From: Bacillus sp. Cs-700
GTDB taxonomy: Bacteria > Bacillota > Bacilli > Bacillales > Guptibacillaceae
DNA length: 64,000 bases
Direction: 5' to 3'
Assembly: GCF_011082085.1 (NCBI RefSeq)
Contig: NZ_CP041063.1
Span: 2,418,001 to 2,482,000, forward strand
Part shown: positions 8,949 to 19,235 of the stretch, in pieces
Position numbering within the stretch: the stretch's first letter is position 1
Layout of the letters: the number at the start of each line of letters is the position of its first letter
Notes under the pieces: model-generated
What the model was told of the DNA's origin: nothing
What the model saw: only the letters and a program-made list of their open reading frames with translations
The model's database searches: none
Translations under genes and position numbers: made by a program

Positions 8949-10214
8949 TTACCTGGAAGAACCGCTTTTTTCTTTCTCAAACAGGTCGAAAAACTCACGA
9001 TTTTCCTTCGTTTTCTTCAGACGCTTTAAGAAATTATCCACGAATTCAAAGGAGTCATCCATGCTCTTACGAATCGTCCAAAGCATTTCAAGCTGTTCTT
9101 TCGGAAGAAGCAACTCTTCTTTACGTGTACCAGAGCGACGAATATCAATCGCAGGGAAAACGCGACGTTCTGCGAGACGACGATCAAGATGAAGCTCCAT
9201 GTTACCAGTTCCTTTAAATTCTTCATAAATGACGTCATCCATGCGTGAACCTGTCTCAACTAACGCTGTTGCTAAAATCGTCAAGCTTCCGCCTTCTTCA
9301 ATGTTACGCGCCGCACCAAAGAATCGTTTCGGACGATGGAAGGCTGCAGGATCAATACCACCGGAAAGCGTACGTCCACTCGGTGGGATGACGAGGTTAT
9401 AAGCACGAGCAAGACGTGTAATACTATCCAAAAGAATGACAACATCTTTCTTATGCTCAACCAATCGCATCGCACGCTCAAGCACAAGCTCAGCTACTTT
9501 AATATGGTTATCTGGCGTTTCATCAAACGTTGAATGAACCACATCGCCATCAACGGAACGCTCAATATCCGTCACTTCCTCAGGACGCTCGTCAATGAGA
9601 AGAACGATTAATTCCGTTTCAGGATGATTCGTTGTAATGCTATTAGCAATTTCCTTCAAAAGCATCGTTTTACCAGCTTTTGGTGGCGCTACGATGAGTC
9701 CACGCTGCCCATACCCCACTGGTGAAATCATGTCGATGATTCGAGTAGACAGATTGCCTGATTTGTTTTCAAAATTCATGCGCTTCTCAGGATAAAGCGG
9801 TGTTAGCGCTGGAAAATGGACGCGTTCTTTTGAAGAATCAGGGTCTTCTCCGTTCACTGCCGCCACGTGTAGAAGACCATAATAGCGTTCATTTTCTTTT
9901 GGCGGACGTACTTTCCCAGAAACGCGATCCCCGTTTCGAAGGTCGAATCTGCGAATTTGAGATGCCGAGATATAAATGTCTTCTGCGCTTGGCGAGTAGT
10001 TAATTGGTCGAAGGAAGCCAAATCCTTCAGACGAAATAATTTCAAGAATCCCTTCCATGAACAGAAGTCCTGATTGCTCTGCCTGGGCTTTTAAAATAGC
10101 GAAAACAAGCTCTCGTTTGTTTAACTTACTATAGTAAGAGACTTTGTATAAACGAGCCTGTTCATAAAGCTCTTTTAATGTCATTTGTTCTAGTTCTGAT
10201 ATATTTACTGCCAT
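8949..10214 (-). CDS. rho: Transcription termination factor Rho
   Basis: 421 residues. This is the hexameric RNA helicase that ends transcription at untranslated RNA. The N-terminal Rho-N helix bundle (1-45) is followed by the cold-shock-like RNA-binding domain (GFGFLRP...[15 protein letters not shown], about 65-95), Walker [16 protein letters not shown] (about 178), Walker [17 protein letters not shown], and the Q/R-loop region [29 protein letters not shown]. Standard length and gene order. Confidence 0.98.
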   Translation of the reverse strand: MAVNISELEQMTLKELYEQARLYKVSYYSKLNKRELVFAILKAQAEQSGLLFMEGILEIISSEGFGFLRPINYSPSAEDIYISASQIRRFDLRNGDRVSGKVRPPKENERYYGLLHVAAVNGEDPDSSKERVHFPALTPLYPEKRMNFENKSGNLSTRIIDMISPVGYGQRGLIVAPPKAGKTMLLKEIANSITTNHPETELIVLLIDERPEEVTDIERSVDGDVVHSTFDETPDNHIKVAELVLERAMRLVEHKKDVVILLDSITRLARAYNLVIPPSGRTLSGGIDPAAFHRPKRFFGAARNIEEGGSLTILATALVETGSRMDDVIYEEFKGTGNMELHLDRRLAERRVFPAIDIRRSGTRKEELLLPKEQLEMLWTIRKSMDDSFEFVDNFLKRLKKTKENREFFDLFEKEKSGSSR

Positions 10215-10489
10215 GTTGACACCACACTTTTTAAATGATTATGGGTTTTACCCAAATGATTGGAAAATGAAATAAGTGCACAAAAGGTTCATTTAAACAA
10301 CAGAGGTATGTTGTGTACAGATCGCCCTTTTGATTATGAATAAAATAATAAAGAAAGAGAGAAAGAGTTTGTTGAGATCCTGCGAGAGGCTAGTATGTGA
10401 TCCATTCAGGAATCTCTTAAGTGAGAGTAGAGGAAGTGCACAACGAAGGTGTTGCTTAGCAATCGTTACTCTTGAACATATTCTTTAAT

Positions 10490-10569
10490 GATTTTTGGCT
10501 CATTTTCGCCATTAACTAAAACGGGACAGGTGGTCCACTACGCGAATGACGACATTTGAGCCAAAAATC
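10490..10569. repeat. 80-nt inverted repeat in the rho-glpX gap
   Basis: A perfect 13-bp pair, GATTTTTGGCTCA (10490-10502) and TGAGCCAAAAATC (10557-10569), with more partial pairing inside and a GGGACAGGTG core at 10523-10532. The gap from 10215 to 10704 has no credible gene; the rho promoter must lie in it, but I see no clear one. This hairpin is 135 nt past the glpX stop and may end glpX transcripts. Confidence 0.65.
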
Positions 10570-10704
10570 AACTTTTCCACTCAACGATGTTGAGCGAATA
10601 GTAATAGGAAATAATACAGCACCTTATAGTTTTACCAGATTCCTAAAAAATATTCAACATGAAATGATACTTGTGGTTTTGAATCATGTACGTCTAATGA
10701 ACTT

Positions 10705-11673
10705 TTAAGAACGAATAACAAGGTCTGGTTTCTTTTTCAAACTGTGTTTTCCGTCTATAAAGCGGACAGTACCGGACTTTGCACGCATAACAACCGATTG
10801 GGTCGTACCAGAAGTTCCCTGGAATCTAACACCCTTTAATAATTCGCCATCTGTCACGCCAGTTGCCGCAAAAATGGCATCTTCCCCTTTTACGAGATCC
10901 TCCATGTAAAGAACGCGGGAAACATCATGAATCCCCATCTCGTTACATCGTTTCAACTCTTCTTCATTTTGAGGGAGAAGTTTACCCTGTATTTCTCCAC
11001 CGAGACACTTCAATGCAACGGCTGCAAGTACACCTTCAGGGGCACCACCAGAGCCAAATAAAATATCAACGCCTGTGTCATCAAAGGCCGTGTTAATTGC
11101 CGCTGCCACATCTCCATCAGAAATAAGCTTAATTCTAGCGCCTGCAGCACGAACTTCTTCTATAATCTTTTCGTGCCGCTTGCGGTCTAATATGACCGCC
11201 ACACAGTCTTCAATTTCTTTTCCTTTCGCTTCAGCAACCGCCTTCAAATTAACGTAAACGGAAGCGTTAATATCGATTTTGCCAACCGCTTTCGGTCCGA
11301 CCGCAATTTTGTCCATATACATGTCAGGTGCATGAAGCAAATTGCCGTGATCAGCAACCGCTAACACAGCTAGTGCATTCCACGTTCCTGCTGCTACGAT
11401 ATTCGTTCCTTCAAGAGGATCAACCGCGACGTCTACACGGGGACCATAACCAGTCCCAAGCTTTTCACCAATATAGAGCATCGGGGCTTCATCCATTTCC
11501 CCTTCCCCGATAACCACCGTTCCCTTCATCGGTACCGTGTCAAACACATCCCGCATTGCCGTGGTCGCGGCATCATCTGCTTCTTCTTTCTTGCCTCTTC
11601 CCATCCAGCGTGCTGAAGCGAGCGCAGCAGCTTCTGTAACTCTGACAAGTTCCATCGTTAAACTTCTTTCCAT
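10705..11673 (-). CDS. glpX: Fructose-1,6-bisphosphatase class II
   Basis: 322 residues from an ATG 7 nt after GGGGGAGG; an adjacent upstream ATG is equally usable. It removes the 1-phosphate from fructose 1,6-bisphosphate in gluconeogenesis. Metal and substrate motifs are present: [18 protein letters not shown] (about residue 54), VDPLEGTN (about 83), and [13 protein letters not shown] (about 206). It lies between murA2 and rho, as in B. subtilis ywjI. A cre-like sequence lies upstream (11706-11719; two mismatches to consensus). Confidence 0.96.
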   Translation of the reverse strand: MERSLTMELVRVTEAAALASARWMGRGKKEEADDAATTAMRDVFDTVPMKGTVVIGEGEMDEAPMLYIGEKLGTGYGPRVDVAVDPLEGTNIVAAGTWNALAVLAVADHGNLLHAPDMYMDKIAVGPKAVGKIDINASVYVNLKAVAEAKGKEIEDCVAVILDRKRHEKIIEEVRAAGARIKLISDGDVAAAINTAFDDTGVDILFGSGGAPEGVLAAVALKCLGGEIQGKLLPQNEEELKRCNEMGIHDVSRVLYMEDLVKGEDAIFAATGVTDGELLKGVRFQGTSGTTQSVVMRAKSGTVRFIDGKHSLKKKPDLVIRS

Positions 11674-11734
11674 CATGCTTTCCTCCCCCGGGGTGCGCAA
11701 TGTTAGTAAAACGCTTTCAAAACAGAGATAACAG

Positions 11735-11756
11735 AATGGTGGTTTTCACCACCATT
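11735..11756 (-). terminator. murA2 terminator
   Basis: AATGGTGGT / ACCACCATT with a 4-nt loop, just past the murA2 stop on the minus strand. The T-rich stretch that follows is imperfect. Confidence 0.65.
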
Positions 11757-11765
11757 TCTGATAAT

Positions 11766-13055
11766 TTAAGAACTTTCTACTTCTTTCAACTCTTCTTGGT
11801 CTAATTTCTCGCGCCAAACCCGCGCACCAAGATTGCTAAGCTTCTCAACGAGTCGCTCATAGCCGCGATCAATGTGCTCCAGTCCTGAGACTTCCGTGAC
11901 GCCTTCAGCCATTAGGCCAGCGACAACAAGGGCTGCACCAGCACGTAGATCTGAAGCACGCACCTTTGCTCCCTGGAGCTTGACAGCGCCATTAATTATG
12001 GCAGAACGTCCTTCAACCTTAACGTTCGCACCCATTCGACGTAGTTCATCGATGTGTTTGAATCTTGCACTATAGATCGTATCGGTTACAATACTGCTTC
12101 CTTCAGCATTTGTTAAAAGCGAAGTAAACGGCTGCTGAAGATCAGTTGGGAACCCTGGATAAACAAGGGTTTTAAGATCAACGCCTTTCCAACCTTCACG
12201 CGGCGAACGAATAAAAACTTGATCTTCATTTGTCTCGACTTGTACACCCATCTCACGTAGTTTCGCAATAAGCGATTCTAAGTGTTGAGAAATAACATTG
12301 TCGATCACAACTTCATCACCCATCGCAGCTGCCATGATCATGTAGGTTCCTGCCTCAATACGGTCAGGAATAATGGAATGATAGCAACCGGTTAGCTCGT
12401 CCACGCCGTCAATTCGAATAACGTCCGTTCCAGCCCCTTTAATCTTTGCTCCCATGCTTGATAATAGTGTGGCAACGTCAATGATTTCAGGTTCTTTAGC
12501 TGCATTTTCAATCACGGTACGACCTTTCGCACGAACCGCTGCAAGCATAATGTTAATCGTCGCTCCAACGCTTACTACATCAAGGTAAATGCGAGCACCT
12601 CTTAGTTCATCTGCACGAAGGTAAATGGCCCCTTGTTCATTCGTTACTTTTGCGCCAAGCGCTTCAAATCCCTTAATATGCTGATCAATCGGACGTGGTC
12701 CAAGATTACATCCGCCCGGAAGTCCGATAACCGCCTTGTTAAAACGACCTAACATTGCACCCATTAAATAATAAGAAGCACGCAGCTTCTTTACTTTGCC
12801 ATTCGGCAGCGGCATCGCAATCATATCCTTAGGATTTACAGTTAATGTATTTCCATTTAGCTCAGCTTGTCCCCCGATTTCTTCAAGCAAATCACGGAGA
12901 ATCCCAACGTCAGAAATGTTCGGCAAGTGATCAATAGTGACAGTGGAATCTGCTAGAATAGCCGCCGGGATTAATGCTACCGCACTATTCTTGGCCCCGC
13001 TCACCTGAACGGTTCCACTTAAACGGTGGCCTCCAGCGATCATCAACTTTTCCAT
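11766..13055 (-). CDS. murA2: UDP-N-acetylglucosamine 1-carboxyvinyltransferase (second MurA, MurZ type)
   Basis: 429 residues from the ATG at 13055, which has a GGGAG site and begins [23 protein letters not shown], the normal MurA start. It transfers enolpyruvate from PEP to UDP-GlcNAc, the first committed step of peptidoglycan synthesis. The catalytic, fosfomycin-reactive cysteine is present in [17 protein letters not shown], and the late [11 protein letters not shown] loop is intact. Location between fsa and glpX identifies it as the second MurA paralogue of low-GC Gram-positives rather than the one in the atp region. Confidence 0.95.
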   Translation of the reverse strand: MEKLMIAGGHRLSGTVQVSGAKNSAVALIPAAILADSTVTIDHLPNISDVGILRDLLEEIGGQAELNGNTLTVNPKDMIAMPLPNGKVKKLRASYYLMGAMLGRFNKAVIGLPGGCNLGPRPIDQHIKGFEALGAKVTNEQGAIYLRADELRGARIYLDVVSVGATINIMLAAVRAKGRTVIENAAKEPEIIDVATLLSSMGAKIKGAGTDVIRIDGVDELTGCYHSIIPDRIEAGTYMIMAAAMGDEVVIDNVISQHLESLIAKLREMGVQVETNEDQVFIRSPREGWKGVDLKTLVYPGFPTDLQQPFTSLLTNAEGSSIVTDTIYSARFKHIDELRRMGANVKVEGRSAIINGAVKLQGAKVRASDLRAGAALVVAGLMAEGVTEVSGLEHIDRGYERLVEKLSNLGARVWREKLDQEELKEVESS

Positions 13056-13159
13056 AACGGTCTCCCTTCTTCGTCCGCATCGTATGTTCCTCATTCTGTC
13101 ATGATACTTCATAAGAATAGTATGGGCAAAAACAGGAAGTTCATGCCAATTCGTTCATT

Positions 13160-13813
13160 TTATTCGTTTGCTTTTTTCGCTTCTTCCCAATCAGCAAGGA
13201 ATTGATCGATTCCTTTGTCTGTTAGCGGGTGCTCAAGCATTTGAAGCACGACTTTCAATGGCATTGTGCCAATGTCAGCTCCGCGTAGGGCAGCTTCTGT
13301 TACGTGCATAGGGTGACGAATGGATGCAGCAATGATTTCAGTTTCGATGCCATGCACAGCGAACAGTTCAGAGATTTCAGAGATAAGATCAAGACCATTT
13401 TGACCGATATCATCAAGACGACCAAGGAATGGTGAGACATAAGAAGCGCCAGCTCGTGCTGCAAGCAATGCCTGGTTCGCAGAAAAAACGAGCGTTACGT
13501 TTGTCTTAATACCAGCTTCAGAGAATGCTTTGACAGCTTTCATTCCTTCACGGTTCATCGGTACTTTCACTGTAATGTTTGGAGCGATTTCAGCAAGCTG
13601 TTTACCTTCTTCAATCATTTCTTCAGCTGTAGTGGAAACTACTTCAGCACTAACCGATCCAGCTACAAGGCTAGTAATTTCACGAAGACGATCGTGAAAA
13701 TTTACTTTCTCCTTCATAACGAGGGACGGATTCGTTGTTACACCTGAAACGATACCCATATCATGTGCTTCTTTAATGTCAGTTAAGTTAGCGGAATCTA
13801 TGAAAATTTTCAT
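13160..13813 (-). CDS. fsa: Transaldolase / fructose-6-phosphate aldolase-like protein
   Basis: 217 residues of the short transaldolase family, beginning [32 protein letters not shown]. The Schiff-base lysine lies in NITVKVPM (about residue 83), followed by [33 protein letters not shown]. It is either a transaldolase of the pentose phosphate pathway or a fructose 6-phosphate aldolase; sequence alone does not separate the two. It lies between fbaA and murA2. An imperfect cre-like element is at 13836-13849 in the leader. Confidence 0.9.
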   Translation of the reverse strand: MKIFIDSANLTDIKEAHDMGIVSGVTTNPSLVMKEKVNFHDRLREITSLVAGSVSAEVVSTTAEEMIEEGKQLAEIAPNITVKVPMNREGMKAVKAFSEAGIKTNVTLVFSANQALLAARAGASYVSPFLGRLDDIGQNGLDLISEISELFAVHGIETEIIAASIRHPMHVTEAALRGADIGTMPLKVVLQMLEHPLTDKGIDQFLADWEEAKKANE

Positions 13814-13953
13814 TGCATTCGTCCTCCTTTTATTTAGAAAGCGTTTACGAGAAAAATTTTAACATATTTTGTTTTGCGTTAGCTGATTTGGTTGTAAATA
13901 AATGAAAAATAGTCGTAAGGTAGTAGGTAGGGGATTAAAAAACGGAAATCAGA

Positions 13954-13975
13954 AACCGCTCATATTAGAGCGGTT
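13954..13975 (-). terminator. fbaA terminator
   Basis: AACCGCTC / GAGCGGTT stem with a 6-nt loop just past fbaA. On the minus strand it is followed by T-rich sequence ending in six Ts. Confidence 0.65.
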
Positions 13976-13998
13976 TTGATGATCCGATTTTAAGAAGA

Positions 13999-14862
13999 TT
14001 ATGCTTTGTTTGAAGAACCGAATTCACGCATTTTGCCAATTACTGTTTCTTTAATTGCATCGCGTGCAGGTCCCATGTATTTACGAGGATCGTAAAGATC
14101 TGGCTTTTCTTCAAGTACAGAACGAACTGCTTTAGCAGAAGAAAGTTGGCTCTCCGTGTTAACGTTGATCTTAGCATGTCCAAATTTGATCGCTTTTTTA
14201 ACGTCAGCTGTTGGAATACCAGTACCACCGTGAAGTACGAGAGGAACACCAGTCATTTTGCTGATTGTTTCCATGCGGTCGAACCCTAGGTTAGGCTCAC
14301 CTTTGTAAGGACCGTGTACAGAACCAAGTGCAGGCGCGAAGCAATCTACACCAGTTTCGTTGATTAGACGCTCACACTCTTCAGGGATCGCGTATGCAGC
14401 TTCTGCATCACTAACAACAAGATCGTCTTCTTGTCCGCCAATGCGGCCAAGCTCAGCTTCAACAGAAACACCAACTGCGTGTGCAGCTTCTACTACTTTT
14501 GTAGTAAGAGCAATGTTTTCGTCTAGTGGGTAGTGAGAACCATCGATCATAACAGAAGTAAATCCAGCGTTGATCGCTTGCATACACTTCTCGAAGCTAG
14601 AACCGTGGTCAAGGTGAATCGCAACTGGTACTGTAACCTTGTACTCTTCCATAAGCGCTTCAACCAACGTTACGATTGTTTTGAATCCGCCCATGTAACG
14701 AGCAGCACCTTCAGAAACACCAAGGATAACTGGTGATTGTTCTTCTTGTGCAGCTTGTAGGATCGCTTGAGTGAACTCAAGGTTGTTAAGGTTAAATTGG
14801 CCAACTGCGTAGCCTTCCGCTTTACCTTTTTCAAGCATTTCTTTCATAGAAACTAAAGGCAT
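13999..14862 (-). CDS. fbaA: Class II fructose-bisphosphate aldolase
   Basis: 287 residues. It splits fructose 1,6-bisphosphate to DHAP and glyceraldehyde 3-phosphate using zinc. Motifs: [14 protein letters not shown] (zinc/catalytic His and Asp, about residue 80), [27 protein letters not shown] (about 133), [12 protein letters not shown], and [10 protein letters not shown] with the zinc histidine near 208. It has a good AGGAGG site and a leader of about 200 nt. The neighbours fsa and glpX make this a central carbon cluster. Confidence 0.97.
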   Translation of the reverse strand: MPLVSMKEMLEKGKAEGYAVGQFNLNNLEFTQAILQAAQEEQSPVILGVSEGAARYMGGFKTIVTLVEALMEEYKVTVPVAIHLDHGSSFEKCMQAINAGFTSVMIDGSHYPLDENIALTTKVVEAAHAVGVSVEAELGRIGGQEDDLVVSDAEAAYAIPEECERLINETGVDCFAPALGSVHGPYKGEPNLGFDRMETISKMTGVPLVLHGGTGIPTADVKKAIKFGHAKINVNTESQLSSAKAVRSVLEEKPDLYDPRKYMGPARDAIKETVIGKMREFGSSNKA

Positions 14863-14893
14863 GATAAATCCTCCTCAATCTAATTTAAAATTG

Positions 14894-15080
14894 CCAGGTC
14901 TGACCTGGAACATCTTAATAACGAATACCTGTTATTGAAGCATGCAGATGCATCCAGAAAAAACTGTCTTCTACAAGATGGCACAAACATGGTGTTTTTA
15001 TGTATGCCACAGCTTAAGAAATTTCAGCTAATCTGAATTCATTTCGTCTACAATTTATCCAAAAACACGGTTCTATTATA
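14894..15080 (-). promoter_or_regulatory. fbaA promoter and leader
   Basis: An extended -10 (TG-C-TATAAT on the minus strand, -10 at 15075-15080) gives a leader of about 200 nt. Inside it are a perfect 15-nt palindrome, CCAGGTC T GACCTGG (14894-14908), and a small hairpin, AATAAC / GTTATT (14917-14936). The palindrome looks like a protein-binding site or hairpin; the factor is unknown. Confidence 0.5.
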
Positions 15081-15153
15081 GCATATCACTTCTATAAAAG
15101 AAGGGGAAAAAGCTTGATTTAATAGGATTTGTTTATGTAAGCGTTACCTTTTG

Positions 15154-15522
15154 TTATGAAAGCGATGCTAATTCTTTTTTGACTGTTGCTCGAATCTCAT
15201 CGATGTCAAAAGGTTTCGCAAAATGCGTTATTGCCCCTAAGTCCATCGCTTCATGAATCATGTCTAATTCGCCATATGCCGTCATGATGATAACAAGCGC
15301 TCTTGCTTCCATTTTTTTGATTCGCTTTAAAATCTCTAGCCCATCCATTCCTGGGATTTTCATATCGAGAATAACTAAGTCAGGATCCTCACTTTTTACG
15401 ATTGAGAGTGCTTGAACGCCGTTTGCTGCCTGGAATGTTTGATAGCCTTCTTTTTGAAAAATTTCGTTAAGAAGGATGCGTATACCGTATTGATCATCTA
15501 CGATTAAGATTTTTTCATTCAT
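15154..15522 (-). CDS. spo0F: Sporulation phosphorelay response regulator Spo0F
   Basis: 122 residues, a receiver domain with no output domain. Acid pocket IVDDQYG (Asp10/11), phosphoryl-accepting [13 protein letters not shown] (Asp54), MTAYGE (Thr82) and AKPFDI (Lys104) are at the standard Spo0F positions. It carries phosphate from sporulation kinases to Spo0B and on to Spo0A. It is divergent from ywjG, and the 254-nt gap between them holds a TATAAT (15590-15595 on the minus strand). Confidence 0.97.
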   Translation of the reverse strand: MNEKILIVDDQYGIRILLNEIFQKEGYQTFQAANGVQALSIVKSEDPDLVILDMKIPGMDGLEILKRIKKMEARALVIIMTAYGELDMIHEAMDLGAITHFAKPFDIDEIRATVKKELASLS

Positions 15523-15776
15523 ATGTGAGCACCTACTTTTCCGTTAGTCTTATGTTTAAGTTCGCTTAAAGATCGTGAATCCCTTCCTGATTATACATTG
15601 AGGGCTGATATTCGCAAGTGTTGAACAGTTTCGTTATAATAGTGACCGGTTATACATGTATAATGTGTTCGCTCATCCCACCTCCTTTTCGCTAGCAATT
15701 CATTTGTATACCTATACCCAGATCGACATAAAATTAGCTTTCAATTTTTCATAAAAAACAGAAAGGCAGTGATCCA

Positions 15777-16307
15777 ATGCTTAAGATTTTCACGACTCAG
15801 TTAATGGGTAAATTTAAAGGGATTCAGGATCAGCATGAAATGATCATAGAAGATATTTCACGCTTGTTTGCTCAAATTATTACAGGCGGTGGTACAGTTT
15901 ATTTCTATGGAGAAAACGAACTTCAGGGAGCTGCTCTCGAAGCAGTGTATGGCTCTGAAAAGCTTCCCTCAAGTGCGATTCTTCATGATCCTGCCGATTT
16001 AACTGAGAATGATTGTGTCCTTTTATTTTCAAGGCTTAGTGAAGACGAAGCGGCTGCGAAGCATGCGGAAAAGTTTAAAGCGACTGGTGCAACGGTCGTC
16101 GGTATTTCCGCTACGCGAAAAGAAGCCGATCCTATCCTTGAGCAAAACACCGATTTTCATATCAACACCGGATTAACGACCGGTCTTGTTCCAAATGATG
16201 AAGGAGAACGCATAGGTTATCCGGCCTTACTTACTTCGTTATATGTTTATCATGCTCTCTATTTAACGACTCGGGAAATACTAGAAGAACATGGATACGA
16301 ATTTTAA
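15777..16307 (+). CDS. ywjG: YwjG, DUF2529 family
   Basis: 176 residues. Conserved Bacillus protein with a Rossmann/SIS-like layout: helical start, GGGTVYFYGENELQGAALEAVYGSE, CVLLFSRLSEDE and ATVVGISATRKEAD, which resemble sugar-isomerase (SIS) strands. No function is established. Located between pyrG and spo0F, as in B. subtilis, on the opposite strand, with a strong terminator behind it. Confidence 0.85.
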   Translation: MLKIFTTQLMGKFKGIQDQHEMIIEDISRLFAQIITGGGTVYFYGENELQGAALEAVYGSEKLPSSAILHDPADLTENDCVLLFSRLSEDEAAAKHAEKFKATGATVVGISATRKEADPILEQNTDFHINTGLTTGLVPNDEGERIGYPALLTSLYVYHALYLTTREILEEHGYEF

Positions 16308-16317
16308 GTCTATACAA

Positions 16318-16353
16318 AAAGACATCCCTTTCGCGGTAGAAAAGGATGTCTTT
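16318..16353 (+). terminator. ywjG terminator
   Basis: AAAGACATCC / GGATGTCTTT, a 10-bp stem with a 16-nt loop, followed by a T run. Confidence 0.85.
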
Positions 16354-16358
16354 TTATT

Positions 16359-16520
16359 AGGCTCATTTCGTAGATGTTATTGCTTTTAGATAAATTGGGT
16401 AATTTCCGCTCCTGTCCCGCTAGTCCCGCAGGAGTCGAGCATCCTTCCGCTACAATTAGCGAAGTGTGGTCTTTTATTCAATAATTGATTCAAAAGCAAC
16501 AATCTATTAGAAAAGAGCCT
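16359..16520. repeat. Dispersed structured repeat, family A, short copy
   Basis: 162 nt bounded by AGGCTCATTTC and GAAAAGAGCCT. It is closely similar over its length to the 228-nt element at 32366-32593, but lacks the GC-rich middle (about 65 nt between TTCCGCT and CCTGTCCCG). The 3' end runs into the T-rich end of pyrG and may double as its terminator. Confidence 0.8.
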
Positions 16521-16528
16521 TTTTTTAA

Positions 16529-18151
<1,623 letters not shown>

Positions 18152-18303
18152 TCATGGTTTGTATTCTGCCCTTTTAGAAAGGGAGAGGATTCATCTGAAA
18201 CGAGAGATTTTATTTTTTTAATAAAATCCATGCAGATGGATACAATTTTCTTTACTTAAACGGAAGGTCCACTCTTACTGGCTAAAAGCTTCTCATATGT
18301 GAG

Positions 18304-18367
18304 TATAAAAACAAAAAAAACAAAAGTGGCACCTGTCCCATAAATGGGGGGCACTTTTGTTTTTATA
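18304..18367 (-). terminator. rpoE terminator with CACCTGTCCC core
   Basis: ACAAAAGTG (18320-18328) pairs with CACTTTTGT (18352-18360), with CCC/GGG pairing inside, followed on the minus strand by a long T-rich tract. The gap 18140-18454 otherwise holds the pyrG leader: a small CCCTTT/AAAGGG hairpin (about 18168-18182) and an ATCCAT/ATGGAT dyad. Confidence 0.8.
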
Positions 18368-18454
18368 TCGGATCTATAAATTAGTTTAGTATTTTGGTGA
18401 AGCCCAAAAATGATTCTACCGATTTCGCTACTGAAAGTCAAGAAGCGACAGAAA

Positions 18455-18943
18455 TTATTTCTTTTCTTCTTCGTCGTCTTCCACGTCGTCGTCATCTTCA
18501 TCATCTAGGTCTTCATCATCCAAATCTTCTGTATCATCATCGAAGTCGTCGTCATCAAAATCGTCAAGGTCATCAACTTCAAGATCTTCAAGATCGTCTT
18601 CATCATCTTCATCAAAACCAAGGTCATCTTCAGACTTCTTGCGTTTCTTAGGCTTGATTGTTGTTGCTAGCTCTTCTTGTGATTGCTCAACTGGGTACCA
18701 GCCTTTTAGACCCCACTGGTTGTCTCCAAGCGTTACAAATCGACCATCCGTGTTCAAGTTTGTATAAACTTCTGCAAGCATTTCCTGAAGCTGTGAGGAA
18801 GATAAACCTTTCATCTTTCCAATCTGGTCCATCAGTTTATAGAAAGAAACAGGTTTCTTCTCGTCCTGCAGGATGAAATACATAATATCAATCATGGATG
18901 TTTCTTGAATGTCTTCAGCAGACAGCTGCTTTAAGCTACTCAC
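18455..18943 (-). CDS. rpoE: RNA polymerase delta subunit
   Basis: 162 residues from a GTG at 18943, 10 nt after AGGGAGTG. The globular winged-helix HARE-HTH domain (about 1-85) ends NTDGRFVTLGDNQWGLKGWYPVEQ. The tail from about residue 100 is almost pure Asp/Glu. Delta displaces RNA from polymerase, speeds recycling and lowers initiation at unstable promoters. The upstream extension of the reading frame is hydrophobic and lacks a ribosome site, so I reject it. Between icmF and pyrG; in B. subtilis acdA and fadF lie directly upstream. Confidence 0.95.
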   Translation of the reverse strand: MSSLKQLSAEDIQETSMIDIMYFILQDEKKPVSFYKLMDQIGKMKGLSSSQLQEMLAEVYTNLNTDGRFVTLGDNQWGLKGWYPVEQSQEELATTIKPKKRKKSEDDLGFDEDDEDDLEDLEVDDLDDFDDDDFDDDTEDLDDEDLDDEDDDDVEDDEEEKK

Positions 18944-19169
18944 GATATCGGCACTCCCTTTCAATTCTCTCCTATGAATAATAGCTACTAAAAAAACTAG
19001 CATTTCACTATTTTTAAAACGATCGCGTTTCCATGTTGCTCGTTATACCCTAATTCAAAACATACCATTCATTATAAACAAATTTACACAATCTATGCTA
19101 CGATTTTCAAACAAATCTATTGAAATAACAGGATTTACTCTTCCATACTCTCTTCTCTTTCGAACGAAA

Positions 19170-19194
19170 AGGAGGAAGGGAAGTCCTTCCTCCT
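19170..19194 (-). terminator. icmF operon terminator
   Basis: AGGAGGAAGG / CCTTCCTCCT, 10-bp stem and 5-nt loop, with Ts after it on the minus strand. It closes the acyl-CoA operon before rpoE. Confidence 0.75.
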
Positions 19195-19235
19195 ACAATA
19201 ATATGAACGCTTGCATTTGACAAGTTCTTTACTGC

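Noticed and set aside
18256-18504. 82-codon minus-strand frame between rpoE and pyrG
   Set aside because: It is antisense-phase sequence over the rpoE acidic tail and the terminator; no ribosome site and biased repeats.
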